Assembly (NCBI GenBank): GCA_949317995.1
Contig: OX439046.1
Coordinates: 34,198,002-34,262,001 of the forward strand
Reading direction: 5' to 3'
Origin: Acholoe squamosa
Lineage: Eukaryota; Annelida; Polychaeta; Phyllodocida; Polynoidae
Length of the DNA: 64,000 nt
How positions within the stretch are numbered: position 1 is the first letter of the stretch; every line of letters starts with the position of its first letter. This document shows positions 11,401-21,400 of the stretch, in pieces. A model generated the notes under the pieces. It was not told the DNA's origin, searched no databases, and was given only the letters and a program-made list of their open reading frames with translations. A program made the position numbers and the translations under genes.

Positions 11401-13575
11401 ATCGGGACAGATGATAAAAAGATCGCGAAAGTGAGGAGTTGGCCCACCCCCCGGAGCAAGAAAGAGCTTCGGGCATTTGTCGGGCTGACAAGCTACTACC
11501 GTAAGTTCATGAAGAACTATGGTACCGTGGCTGCCCCTTTACATCAAATGACAGGGGTAGACGCAGCCTTCCGTTGGGGGGAGGAGCAGGAAGTGGCCTT
11601 CAAGCAGCTCAAGGCCCTTCTTGTCACTGCCCCCATCCTCGGATACCCACGAGCGCAGGACCCGTTCATCCTGGACACGGATGCCAGTAACTGTGGCATC
11701 GGCGGTGTCCTGTCCCAACTGCAGGATGGGGTAGAGAGAGTCATATACTATGGCAGTCGGGTCCTCAGCCCTGCCGAGCGCAACTACTGTGTTACGCGGC
11801 GGGAGCTCCTGGCAGTGGTTGAGTTTGTCGAGAGATACAAACACTACCTATATGGTAAGGAGTTTCTCATCCGCACGGACCATGCCGCTCTGAGGTGGCT
11901 ACTGCAAAAGAAAAACCCCGAGGGACAGTTGGCTCGCTGGATCGAGCGCCTGGCTCCTTTCCAGTACAAAATTGAGCATAGGGCCGGAGCGTTGCATGGC
12001 AATGCTGATGGCCTTTCTCGAATCCCTTGCCCATTCCCTTGTGCCCAATGTGGTCGGGAGCATGAGGAACCGGCTCTGACCAAGAGGCGTCCACGCACGC
12101 AGTCGGCACCACCTATCCGGGGACGGGTACCGTTCCTCCCTAGACCCACACCCCTTGACATGGGTGAGCCTGCCGATGAGCCCCCAGTAGTAAAGCTCAG
12201 GGCTGTATCGACAAGGAAGTCGGTCGGCCGCCGAGGGAGAGGACGCAAGCGCCGGAAGCCCATGGAGAAGCCGGTTACCACTGTTGGCACTGGAGAGGGC
12301 TGGGAAGATGATGACCTGGTCAATGCGCAGGTCGAAGACCCGGTCCTAGGCATTGTCCGTGGATGGGGTACCGAGAAGCCGCCACGTGACGACATCGCTG
12401 CCCTTGACCCCGAGGTTAAGTACCTCTGGGCACAGTTCGAGAGGCTGTTCATGAGCCCGGCAGGACTGCTCTGTTATCGGTGGAGGGAGGATGGGGAAGA
12501 TAAGGACAAGGTGCTCCTTCCCCGATCTAGAGTCCCCGCTCTGTTGACCCTCCTCCATGACCACCCAGCAGCAGGACATATGGGGAGAGAGAAGACTCTC
12601 CAAAGAGTGCGCCAGTCACGGTTCTTCTGGCGGACTCTGAGTCAGGACACAAGTGATTGGTGCAGGAACTGTGACCTCTGTTTTCGGGCTAAGGTCCCCA
12701 ACAAGCAGCAGAGATCACCCATGAAAAGCATGCCAACGGGAGCCCCTATGGAGCGACTGGCCATGGACATCATGGGAACATTACCCTTGACCACAAATAA
12801 CAACACGGTCATCTTGGTGATTGCAGATTATTTCACCAAGTGGGCCGAGTTCATAGCCCTCCCAGATCAGAGGGCGGCCACCGTCGCGGAAGCTTTGATG
12901 GAGACAATGGTCTGTCGGTTTGGCATCCCTGGGGAGCTGCTAACAGACCAGGGCCCTGACTTCACGTCAGAAGTAGTCCAGGAGCTGTGTAAGCTCCTGA
13001 GGATTGACAAGGTCCGAACCTCACCTTACCGACCCCAGACTGACGGGCAGGTGGAACGGCTGAACCGTGATCTGGGACGGATGCTCCGCCAATTGGTGGA
13101 CGACCGGCAAACAGACTGGGACGAACACCTGCCACTGATTGGCACGGCCTACCGGTCAAGCGTCCATGCCTCCACTGGCTATACTCCAAACCGGTTAATG
13201 CTGGGGCGGGAATGTTCCCTGCCTTTCAATGTTCAAGAGGCAGCCCCAGGCTGGGAGACAGAGGGCAAAGGGTATCCACGCTTTGTCGAACTGATGGGCC
13301 AACGGCTTCGCCGAAGCTACGAGCTTGCCCGGAAACATTTGGGCGCTGCCCAGGAGCGGCAGCGCAGATACCACGACAGTCGGGCGAGGGAGATCCGGTT
13401 TGAGCGAGGAGATGCCGTCTGGGTGTACTACCCCGTACGCCGTACCGGGCTCTCTCCGAAGATCCAACTAGGATGGACCGGCCCCTTTGTTGTCACGGCG
13501 ACCATCGGTAACCTTAATGTCGAGGTGCGCGAGGGGCCACGGGCCCGACGTAGAGTGGTGCATGTCGATAAGTGA
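8128..13575 (+). CDS. gag-pol: Gypsy element B: gag-pol polyprotein (capsid, protease, RT, RNase H, integrase)
   Basis: Uninterrupted frame of 1,815 codons. The listed first codon at 8128 is GTG; the frame is open from 8092, so the true start lies upstream or is lost. Domains by approximate residue: capsid-like region 170-350; three CCHC knuckles at 410-423, 434-447 and 469-482 (C-Y-N-C-G...H...C); protease L-L-D-T-G-A-E-I-S near 602; RT with Y-L-D-D-I-I-V-F near 1036; RNase H starting L-D-T-D-A-S-N near 1181; integrase zinc motif H-x-H...C-x2-C near 1475-1515; catalytic core with D-I-M-G near 1547, D-Q-G-P-D-F near 1607 and the Glu of Q-V-E-R-L-N near 1640; and a C-terminal G-P-F motif near 1781. 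The order RT-RNase H-integrase is diagnostic of Metaviridae. Gag and pol share one frame, so no frameshift is needed here. It is far more GC-rich than the surroundings, consistent with a fairly recent arrival. Confidence 0.95.
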   Translation: MDSGVYRPANLAEDGWHPNPSHHNLSDSSSGQPVNPSQAALHCPDYRQSPQVRGGRRSGDHGRQGHPRSPYPQPHGHQRGDGAGNPVQSGPREGTPRNHPIPTDPAPRRENASNGSLPPSAPPRAAQDHPGGGAQGDPPDPPDSSGEEGSPRPRRRGHRRSPSPGYSYGGDADRGRRRRQQVKARPYDGSTPWEEYRNYFLRVAQINEWASEERRDMLLVQLTGEAQRYIDASSSGTITTFQGIDDALQQRFGAQQQAAVHQAALRSRTRREGETLQALGQDIRYLVKLAYPGFPSEAAEVMAIEQFIHSLGCRDLGKAVYSAEPASLDKAIKAAAREEAWLAENKAAHSRVRFRALSPVDSARDSQRQMEERLAALTAEMAAMRAERTATNMAQSTASQASHPRSPGGCYNCGNPGHWRQNCPQARNPSPRRPRTCYNCGGGGHYQRECPRPPSPGRNGQRGLSPGRTCYNCGNPNHMRRDCPQPRSPGRDSANQGYPGPNSGQGRADWYGRSRSPGQSGPTDRPTLRGDSPHPRYAGPPTNVAPASRSPSPRPLTTAPMRPGPQASARSGGSYVPIPGMREMRAMVRVGTPQGEEELAALLDTGAEISLIGHDVVSRLRQKGVNLNMRRANLKVFTINGSQLHTDNVVELELISKLGTAWHHFFVAELGHELVLGCDFLRRHRWEWSWDDGDVRLAGQSALGVGIPLQQNSRRDTIPLYAAHDLHLEPLHEVSTAAVLLERPRFEVGITSSHPDLHDKMAASVSEAIVTATGAQIPLHLSNRTWVEVDIRRGSLVGLLTRVDPENLGSPEACRFRRTLVDEYPLHPEVLDLHKRATGGLTAEQASQVMCLLTESRGAFVCTGEPTGHTTLVEHEIRTGEAHPVKIRPRRIPIHMDQMVREEVGKMLDLGVIQPSESPWCAPLVLVEKKDGSKRVCVDYRELNALTEKDAYPMPNIEDSLARLGGGSWFATMDLATGYWQVKMRDEDRAKTAFVTPIGLYEFTAMPMGLCNAPSTFERLMEHVLREERHDGVLLYLDDIIVFGATFDELYGRLGRVFARLQEAGLKLKRKKCHLFRREVTFLGHVVSEAGIGTDDKKIAKVRSWPTPRSKKELRAFVGLTSYYRKFMKNYGTVAAPLHQMTGVDAAFRWGEEQEVAFKQLKALLVTAPILGYPRAQDPFILDTDASNCGIGGVLSQLQDGVERVIYYGSRVLSPAERNYCVTRRELLAVVEFVERYKHYLYGKEFLIRTDHAALRWLLQKKNPEGQLARWIERLAPFQYKIEHRAGALHGNADGLSRIPCPFPCAQCGREHEEPALTKRRPRTQSAPPIRGRVPFLPRPTPLDMGEPADEPPVVKLRAVSTRKSVGRRGRGRKRRKPMEKPVTTVGTGEGWEDDDLVNAQVEDPVLGIVRGWGTEKPPRDDIAALDPEVKYLWAQFERLFMSPAGLLCYRWREDGEDKDKVLLPRSRVPALLTLLHDHPAAGHMGREKTLQRVRQSRFFWRTLSQDTSDWCRNCDLCFRAKVPNKQQRSPMKSMPTGAPMERLAMDIMGTLPLTTNNNTVILVIADYFTKWAEFIALPDQRAATVAEALMETMVCRFGIPGELLTDQGPDFTSEVVQELCKLLRIDKVRTSPYRPQTDGQVERLNRDLGRMLRQLVDDRQTDWDEHLPLIGTAYRSSVHASTGYTPNRLMLGRECSLPFNVQEAAPGWETEGKGYPRFVELMGQRLRRSYELARKHLGAAQERQRRYHDSRAREIRFERGDAVWVYYPVRRTGLSPKIQLGWTGPFVVTATIGNLNVEVREGPRARRRVVHVDK

Positions 13576-13768
13576 CAGCGAGTGTGTGGAGAGGTGGACC
13601 AGGGATGGGTGGCAGCCATCCTGAAGGCCACCCCTCTAAGAATTCCTGAAGTGTCAGCCTAACCAGCTGGCACCCCTCACCCGAACTAGACCCGTCTGTC
13701 CGTCCAGCCCTATAGCTTATCAATTTTAAAATTTTTAATTCTGAGTCTCCCTTGGTTACAGTATCAAG

Positions 13769-14643
13769 ATGGCGTACGAGTGTGACGTCCTGTGAGAGTG
13801 TCCGGCTTGCGGCTCTAAGAAGGCAACAATGGCCTGCCTCAGTTTCTGTGGCCGCTGTGATGTGGCCATGGAAGGATGCGTGGCCGGTATGACCATTTCG
13901 AGGGGGGATGCTACTCGTGCCTCCGGTCCTTTTGCGCAGAGGGACTGGCGGAGCACGATTGCACCCGTCTCGAAGAGGCTAACACCTTCTCGGGGTGGGG
14001 CAAGGACCGGTTGGAGCTGGAACGCAGGCTCCGATCTCGGTCGCGCTCTCCCCCGAGGAAAGTCCTGCGGCGGAGCCCCTCGCCAGCTCCGTCCGAACAT
14101 TCCACCACAACGGATCCAGAGCTCGCAGAACCAGCAGTCACCCGTCCGTCAAAGCCTCAAGTTTATGTTGGAGTTAACTCGCCGGGGGCTGCCATCCCGC
14201 AGTCCCCAGCCGACAGCAGGAGAACGGCAACTGGTTGCTATATGTCAGCTTCACCGGAGACCACCCCACAGCGGTCCCCGGTCACTGCAAGAAGTAGGGC
14301 TGCCCGGTCGCTCCTCCCAGCGGCCAGGCCAACTCCAGCCCCTGCTACCACTCTCCTCCCTCAACACCCTACTGTGGGGGAGACCGCTGCAACAACGGGC
14401 GCCAGCTTTCTGCCCAGCCCCTACACCCCACCGCAGTTGGAGCATGGGGTGACCAATGGAGTTCGGAATCATGTGGGATGTGCAGACTGTCATGCCACCA
14501 TCAGCCGGATCCTGTTTGGGTCCCCAGTGGCCCGCCAAACTCCTCTGGGCCCGTTCCTCCATGGACTGGCTGACAAGGAGGGGTTCTACCACCCAGACTG
14601 TGGAAGCTGCCGCCGCAGCGCAGTGCTGGGGTTGATTGGCTAG
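13769..14643 (+). pseudogene. Gypsy element B: extra Cys-rich ORF A after integrase, disrupted
   Basis: About 190 bp after the integrase stop, an ATG at 13769 begins a Cys-rich frame (C-P-A-C-G...C-x2-C). It is broken by TGA at 13793-13795 and then continues open. Around 13880 the likely reading moves to another frame (ATG 13876, 255 codons), which continues the Cys/His pattern (G-G-C-Y-S-C-L-R-S-F-C...H-D-C). An Arg/Ser/Pro-rich middle follows, then a C-terminal cluster C-A-D-C...H-P-D-C-G-S-C. This looks like a zinc-binding protein of unknown function. It is not an envelope: I see no signal peptide or membrane segment. A splice-acceptor-like tract (CCCTTGGTTACAG) lies just before 13769. Confidence 0.55.
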
Positions 14644-14754
14644 GTCAGCTTCACCCCCCCCCATGCCCGTCCTAAAGCCCCCAGATCACCAGTCCTGTAA
14701 TTATGTTGTGCTATTTGACTGTTAACCTCTCTTTGTTATTTTATGTTCCCAGAA

Positions 14755-15740
14755 ATGGAAAGCAAGTATCCGTGCTGCCCCATCTGTGGGGCAGCTGCCC
14801 GGGACGACAGGCGTTGTGGAAGCCAGTGCGGTGGGTGCGGCGAGACGTTCAGCACCTGCCGTGCCCGCCGCCGGCACTTCAGCTGCCCGGCCTGCCCGGA
14901 CTGCCTGAGGCTGGTCTGCCCCCGGGTGGCAGCTGCCCATCGCTGCCACCAGTATGTGGAGAACGTGGAGCTCACGTATACGCGCCGTCCCTTCAGCCGG
15001 CTCCCCCCGCCAACAACAGGAGCCACCGGCGATTGGGTTGTTTATCGACGGGTGGAGAAGTTCTTAGAGGTACCCTCCCGCGGAATCTACCGCCAGAAGC
15101 CTCGTCGCCCGCAGCCCCTCAAGACATACGACCCACGGCAGGCCAAGCCTGCCAATCTGCCGTGGGACATGAAGCCCCGGGTGGCCCCTAGGAGGTCGCC
15201 GCTGCCTCCCAGGAAGCGGCAGCCTCTGCCCATTTAGGCGCCCGGGGGGGCGTCTGCAGGACAGGCCCCTGCCACCTCCCCCACTAGCCCTGAGCCGGCA
15301 ACCACCACCAGACCGACCCCTCCCGCAGCCACCAGCCCCGAGCCGGCAACCACCGCCAGGCACGCCCCTCCGGCACCCACCAGCCATGAGGAGGATGAGG
15401 AGTACGCCCAGCGGCTCATCAGAATCCAGGCCCTGGAGGAGAGGCTTAAGCGGGAGGAGGCGGCCGCTGCGGCCGCCGAGGATAGAGGACGGAGGGCCAG
15501 GTCATCGGCCCCCGCACCCAAGCCAGCGCGCCAGGGCAGGGGGACCCCGGCTGCCCCTCCAGAGCACCGGGTTCCGGCCCCCCTGGCCGCCACCCAAACA
15601 AAACCAGAACGCCGGCCTGGGTCATCCCCGGCCACCCCTCCAGGCTGCCGGGTTGTGACCCCGGCCCCAGTGCAGACCGTGCCAGCCCCTTCCACTTCAC
15701 CAGGGAGCCGGCAGACCCCACCGTCCGCCAGGGCCTTGTA
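14755..15740 (+). CDS. Gypsy element B: extra Cys-rich ORF B (one in-frame stop)
   Basis: A frame open from 14743 contains ATG 14755 (M-E-S-K-Y-P-C-C-P-I-C) and runs to TAG at 15235-15237. It then stays open for another ~165 codons to TAG at 15738-15740. The first ~70 residues hold a dense Cys cluster (C-C-P-I-C, C-G-G-C, C-P-A-C-P-D-C, then H-R-C), suggesting two or more zinc sites. The rest is Pro/Ala/Arg-rich, with a charged helix R-L-I-R-I-Q-A-L-E-E-R-L-K past the TAG. Three bases before the ATG is an excellent splice acceptor (pyrimidine tract ending TTCCCAG, AG at 14751-14752) with a branch-like CTGTTAAC. Expression from a spliced subgenomic RNA is therefore possible. Function unknown. 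Confidence 0.5.
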
Positions 15741-16135
15741 GCTATGCCAGGAGATTCTGCGGTCCCCCCCAGCGATACCTTTTGGGCGGGGCCGTGGGGG
15801 AATCCAACCACCCCCGGGAATCCCGTGGGTGCAGCGCCGGGAGTCCTCCACCCAGACCACCCGGCCTGGTCCTCCGACCAGCCCAGTGGCCATCTCCCGG
15901 ATTGGGGCTAACACCACGACCTGCACCCAGACCACCCAGAGCCGCACCACGGCCCTCCACCCAGACCACCCAGAGCCGCACCACGGCCTCCACCGAGGCC
16001 CCCGCCAGAATGGACTGGCTGGCGCAGGCTCTGGTGGAGTTGGCCATTGCCTCAGGAGGGTCGGCAGCCCGGCCTCTCCTCTCCACTGTCATGGACCATG
16101 CGTGGGAGGAGGCAGCTGCCCGCCGTCCTCAGTAG
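15741..16135 (+). CDS. Gypsy element B: terminal ORF fragment C
   Basis: After the second TAG, the most protein-like reading lies in a different frame (about 15782-16135). It ends in an Ala/Leu-rich helix (M-D-W-L-A-Q-A-L-V-E-L, then H-A-W-E-E-A-A) before TAG at 16133. Short direct repeats (CACCCAGACCACCCAGAGCC) at about 15920-15985 have probably scrambled the frame. It may be the C-terminus of ORF B displaced by frameshift. No family recognised. Confidence 0.3.
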
Positions 16136-16924
16136 GGGATGATCCCTGAGGGCGGCCCCCAGTGCTGGGAGTGGTCGGTATCCATGGCCACTCTCCAGCT
16201 ATCAGGTGTGTGGGGGTGGCGGATAAACTATAAAAACTACCAAAAAAAAAAAAATAGCCACCCCCAGACGAACAGAGACCCCCCCTCCCCCTCATTTTGC
16301 TACTGTTAGCCATGTCAATATGTGGTCTGGATGTATACATACCAAAGATTTAGTGGTACAGTTACCATTATCCCTGTGTATATGTTAGTTATATCTGGGT
16401 GGAATGTCCAGTAAAAAGGACATTCCCACCTCCGGTTTATATCAGGGTAGCTGTATGTTATCCTGGGGCTATCACTGTATAAATGGGGGGTAAACAAGTA
16501 TAAAGTTGGTTATTGTGGGGCAAATAAGTCAATCTTCCAAATTTAACTTTGTAACAATAATATTGTTCTCCAGTGGTAAATCAGGGTTATATTAAAGGTG
16601 GTTCACCGTGTTAACACTTGTTAATTAGTCAATATTCAAGGTTGTTCTAAAGAGAGTTACTGTTCTTATTGATCTCAAGGTTGTTATTATGTATCGTCAT
16701 TCAGTGGTACAGGTAAAATGTTAAGAAGAAATAACTATCAAAAGTCAAAATGTTTGAACCTGTTTAATACATTGGTTTTCCTTTCAGACTTAAACAGAAT
16801 TATAATATGTAATAACCAGTCCAGGATTTCAGATTGCTGCTAATGGCAGGACATGAGTGTACCTAATATTGAGCTTGATGTTTTAAAATATGACCAGCAC
16901 ATCCCTATTATCCTAGAGTACTTA
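16136..16924. other. Non-coding, AT-rich tail
   Basis: No gene seen. It contains an A-run flanked by GTGGGGGTGGC and GCCACCCCCAG in inverted orientation (about 16211-16268) and a TATAAATGGGGGG stretch (about 16477). It may be the 3' UTR of element B, but no LTR matching 4.8-5.6 kb was found. Confidence 0.3.
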
Positions 16925-17136
16925 AGTTTAAATTAGTTAGTCATCAACAAGTCATCGACAAGTCATCCGAGCCAAGGCGAGACAAGATCAAGTACGGACG
17001 GCCTGCTGGGACTTCAGCGAACCTCTGGCCAGGCCAGCCCGTGCCGGGTAACCCTTCGGGGGGGTTTGCACCAAGGAGAAGAGGAAAACCTCCCCCTCAT
17101 AAGACTATGTATGTTGCTCGCGGGCGAGCAAGAGAT

Positions 17137-17150
17137 TAAGGAGGGGAGAG
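17137..17150 (+). promoter_or_regulatory. Polypurine tract before 3' LTR
   Basis: The purine run AAGGAGGGGAGAG abuts the TGTAGTGGG start of the LTR. This is the expected plus-strand primer of an LTR retrotransposon. A short open frame ending ...R-G-R-A-R-D-stop (about 16930-17138) just upstream could be the tail of a pol. Confidence 0.7.
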
Positions 17151-17524
17151 TGTAGTGGGAACGGCCAGCGCGCGAAAACCTAAGTCTCGCGCTGGACCGG
17201 GATCTCACGTGAGCTGACTCGGCGTCCCCCTCTGACGTCACGGGCCAACGTCGTTTTTAGTCAGTTTTGCAGTTCCAGTTCCCAGAGTCAAGATCAGCAG
17301 GTAATATCCTCGCCTTGGCCGGACTATCATCGAGCTGCCGACTCCGCCACTTCCGCATATATTGTTCAGATAAATCAGGTAGGGTGTGCTGGTCATTGTG
17401 ATATATTATTTGTACCTTGTTTCCACTGTGAAATACACTTTTATTTGAGATCAAAGTCACTGTGTTTGTCCTCCTGTGGCGGCCGCCTCCGAGGAGGTGG
17501 TCGCCATCTTTCTAGGTTCCCACA
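17151..17524 (+). repeat. Orphan 3' LTR (374 bp)
   Basis: Starts TGTAGTGGGAAC and ends GGTTCCCACA, an imperfect inverted terminal pair with canonical TG...CA ends, preceded by a polypurine tract. Its first part contains a GC-rich, CpG-containing promoter-like stretch. No second copy occurs in the window, so the element that made it is otherwise missing here or truncated by later insertions. It does not match sequence upstream of Gypsy element B. Confidence 0.75.
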
Positions 17525-17799
17525 TCCATTATTTGGTAATTAGATCCACCCCGAGCTGTCCCCTTCCCATTTCAGTACAAGCACACATAGTAACAACTAT
17601 ATCATAACAATATTACTAATATTATCTAGATATATATCACGGACCTATATGCATCGAATCATGTCGTAAAGATATCTATAAAGAGTAGTCATTCTTATAA
17701 TTCACAAGAATTTATCACAAGATCACTGTTCACCTGTGACAAACTTGCATTACACTAGTGTAACATTTATAAGCCTAGAGGTTTTTGGACGAAAAAAAA

Positions 17800-17897
17800 A
17801 ATATATTTCAGAACTCAGGAAAAAAGTTTCCTATTCTCACAAAAAAAAAATCACCAGGCCTCTGGACAGGAAAAGAACATATTTTTAAGGGTGGCCT
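17800..17897. repeat. Interspersed repeat shared with 58120-58208
   Basis: The segment around CAGGCCTCTGGACAGGAAA...CATATTTTTAAGGGTGGCC recurs with few differences at 58120-58208. It is a short dispersed repeat of unknown class, with runs of A and poor coding potential. Confidence 0.6.
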
Positions 17898-18453
17898 TAC
17901 TTACTGTACTGGTAACCAGGAGAGTGAGGCTGTTGGTATGCTGATTGTGACAGCTGTCTGTTATGTTAACATTTGTCATTACAGTTGGCTGAGCTTGGTG
18001 CCATGTTGTAAAGGGGTCCTCAGCATAGAAGGAATAGTCATCCTTTCAGAGTAAAGAGAATGGTGGATAAATAAAGATAAAGCTAGTATCTTTGACAGTT
18101 GTATAAACCTAATATTTAAAGAATGAACAAGAAGAGATATATTGCTTTGAGGCAATGACGCTTCCTGGTTATCAAATATATATATATAGCTTTGTTGCCA
18201 TAGATGGCTTTCTACTATGGAAAGCCTTTCTGACAGATTCACCAGAATTGCTCCAAAATGAGTGCCTCTTCCCGGGCTAGCCTTGGAGCTGAATTCCAAG
18301 AGGCATATTCAATTTGGAGCAACTTTAGGGTATCTTGATACTATTTATTTCATGTTACCTTGGTAAAGATTCTTCATAAACCATTAAGGTAAACTTCATA
18401 AACTTATTAAGGATAATGCTTCTGAAGAGGTCTCTCATAGTACATGTACTCAC

Positions 18454-21400
18454 CCCATTGCTTGACTCAAGGGTGATTGTTACAAAATCACCTGCATTAA
18501 GGAAAAGTAGATTATTATCTTTCAGTTAGAAGTTAAAAGTAGGGGAAAACAATTAAGAAAAAAAAAGAATTCAAGCATTATCTAGACCCCTTAAGAGATT
18601 CAATATCTAATGAAATAGTTTATTCATAATTAAGATTTTAATAAAGTTTGTAATCCTAATTAAAGCATTAACATCTAAAGGTAACGTTGTTGTTATTAGT
18701 ACAAACCTCTAGTTGTTTGTAAGTCATACTGCCTTGGTTGACATGTTTTGGAGTATGACACATGGATATTCTGAAAAGAAAGGAGAAATGCGTTAAGCAT
18801 CGCGAGGATAAAGAGATACTTTGCAAATGAATTAGCATTAACGTATCAATAAGGTTCTGGCTGAAGGGGTTGAAGATTCAAGCAAATGTGAAACAGGCAC
18901 TGGCAAAAGATTCAAGACAAAAGTACGTTACTTGAAGGGCCAGAATAATAGCGCCTGGTAGGAAGACAAATTTCATTTCATTTTTCCTGAACGGTATACT
19001 TTCATGTATCTCCCATTGAAGGACTTCGTCATTTCACTTGCAAGGCTGGGGGAAATTGTATAACATCTTTTAGAGTATAGTGATTAGCTATACCTGTAGT
19101 GATGATGTGTGATCAGAAACTTTGAACACTGTACTGAAGGTTAGCTGTGATCCTGCTCCTGATGTCTCAATACGGAAGTCATTACTGCGATGTAAACCCT
19201 CAGTAGTCAGAATGAAAAGATAGTGATTGGTCAGGAGCACATCCACTAAGGTTGTAGATGGTGCACATACTGAAATGTAAAATGTCTGATTATTCATGGA
19301 AGGTGTCATTGGCCAACCAGTTAAGTATAAGATGATGGAAGTTAACAATAATGTGCCTGATACTGATGGACAGACCTATTCAGAAGTCTAATACTATACA
19401 ATTGTTTAACACTGAACTGATGCAGAGACCTATGCTGACGTCTAATCCTACAAGTGTAAACACTGACCTGAGCACAGACCTATGGTCTAGGACTATAGAG
19501 TTAACACTGACCTGATGGACAGCTACATGCCCAAGTCTGGTATTCATGGGATTAACAGGGTTTAAGCACTATGACATTAAAAAAAATCTACTAACGTTTC
19601 TTTTAAGATGTAAAAGAAAGAAATTCTGTCATGTCTGGTATTACAGGTGATATCACTGAATTGATGAAGAAATCTGTGCAGGAGATAACACTCACTTGAT
19701 GGACAGACCTGTGCTGAAGTTAGCTGATACCATGTAACAGCATCAGTTTCGAAACTACTGTATGTCTGTGCAAGGAAGAAACCTGAAAAGAGAACTCAAG
19801 ACATAGGACACAACAGTACTTGGTACTCTATTGAGTTATTTCAACTATGAAGGTACCTCAAGGGTTTGTGAGGGTAGTGTTGAATGAAGAGATAATATGA
19901 TATGATGTCCTCACCCAATTTCTATTGAGAAGTTTCAAATATTCTAATGCCTTGCCAATAAGGCAGACCTCCTGTATAAGCGGAATCGTATCAGGGATGT
20001 AAGTCAGGCATAGGCAAAAATCAGGAAGCTATACATTTACTTGATATAAAAGCCTTCTATTTTTCCAAACAGCCCTCCTTACCACTCATATAAGGAAAGT
20101 ACATGGCATTCAAAATTTTCAGAAATCAGGAAATCCTGATAAATCCTGAAGACTTACATCCCTGTCGTATAAGCAGCATCCTGAGTTGAGGAAAGGGCTG
20201 TATTTTCACCACTGTAATAGTTATTTATGGTAGAACATTCTGGCCTATAAGAAGCACCCTTAACTTTGGCTGATCCTATAAGGTGCAGTAAGGGTCCATC
20301 CTCACATATTAAAGGTGTGCCATATACCAATTGGTGTGTCGAGTTTGCAGTAAATTGTTAGAGAAATATCCTTGTTGGACAAAACGGGTGCAAAGTAAAG
20401 TCTCTGATTCCATCATCAGCCACTTCAAATATTCAGCATTAATACCTTGTGAAGCTGTGGACTTGGTGGCCATCACAGCTAGATCAGGTACACATGGACT
20501 GTGCTGCACCCTAGTGAGTGAAGAAGGAATCCCTCCAGGTAGGGTGGTGACTACTGAACCAGGTGCCCAGTGGAGGAACACATCTGTCATGGATCATATA
20601 AATGAAGAGATTTTAGATATTATGATTAAATATTGATCTTAAGATTTAGAAGTTGTAGCTTCATATTCACGATTTCCATGAACGATCAAAATTTAATATC
20701 TGAATTTGTACAATGATTGTAAATCTTGTTTCTCCTTACCTCCAACAGTATCCAGGAGGCTGGCTGTGGCTGTAACTGGACTCTCATCCACAGTTGTATT
20801 GACAAAAACTCTCCATTGCTCCTTTGGCCACCGCTGGGCAACTTAAACACAAATAATATATCGTAAATTATCAAGTAGAAGCCGCAACTAGACTCGTGAA
20901 AAGTCCTGCAACATGCACCTGGATTTCATGCTTTTGCACATTCAGTCTTAGATTGATTATATCTTATGAATAGACCAACCCCTGAACTGTAGAGCACACA
21001 TAAGATCTGGTTCAAGCCTAAACCACATTGACAATCAGTCTATATCATTCTGTGGGCCCGGATTGTCTTTTAGACCGAGTACATCAAAATTATTATTTTA
21101 AGGAAAGAAATAATGAAAAACTAGAATTAACTCACAAATTTAAACGTTAAACCTTAACAGACAGTAATCCCACTTGGCAGAAAAACGTTTTTTGACGTCA
21201 AAAAAAAGTTTTATTTTGGTTCCTAAGTTTGGAAAACCTTTTTTTTTTCAACGTCAAAATAACGTTTTTACATGTACTCAAAAAACATTATTTTGACGGT
21301 TCTATAAAACGTTTTTATAACAGGTCAAAACCGTTTTTTTTTTTTTTTAACGTAAAAGAAACGTAAATAAAAACGTTTTTATTTGGTTGCAAATTGGTTG

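Noticed and set aside
18932..18954. 23-bp exon-like segment with AG and GT borders between two exons of the host gene
   Set aside because: Including it puts the next two exons out of phase and creates a stop; skipping it keeps every phase consistent.
20309..20590. 93-codon minus-strand ORF in an intron
   Set aside because: No splice sites in the right phase and the opposite strand is equally open.
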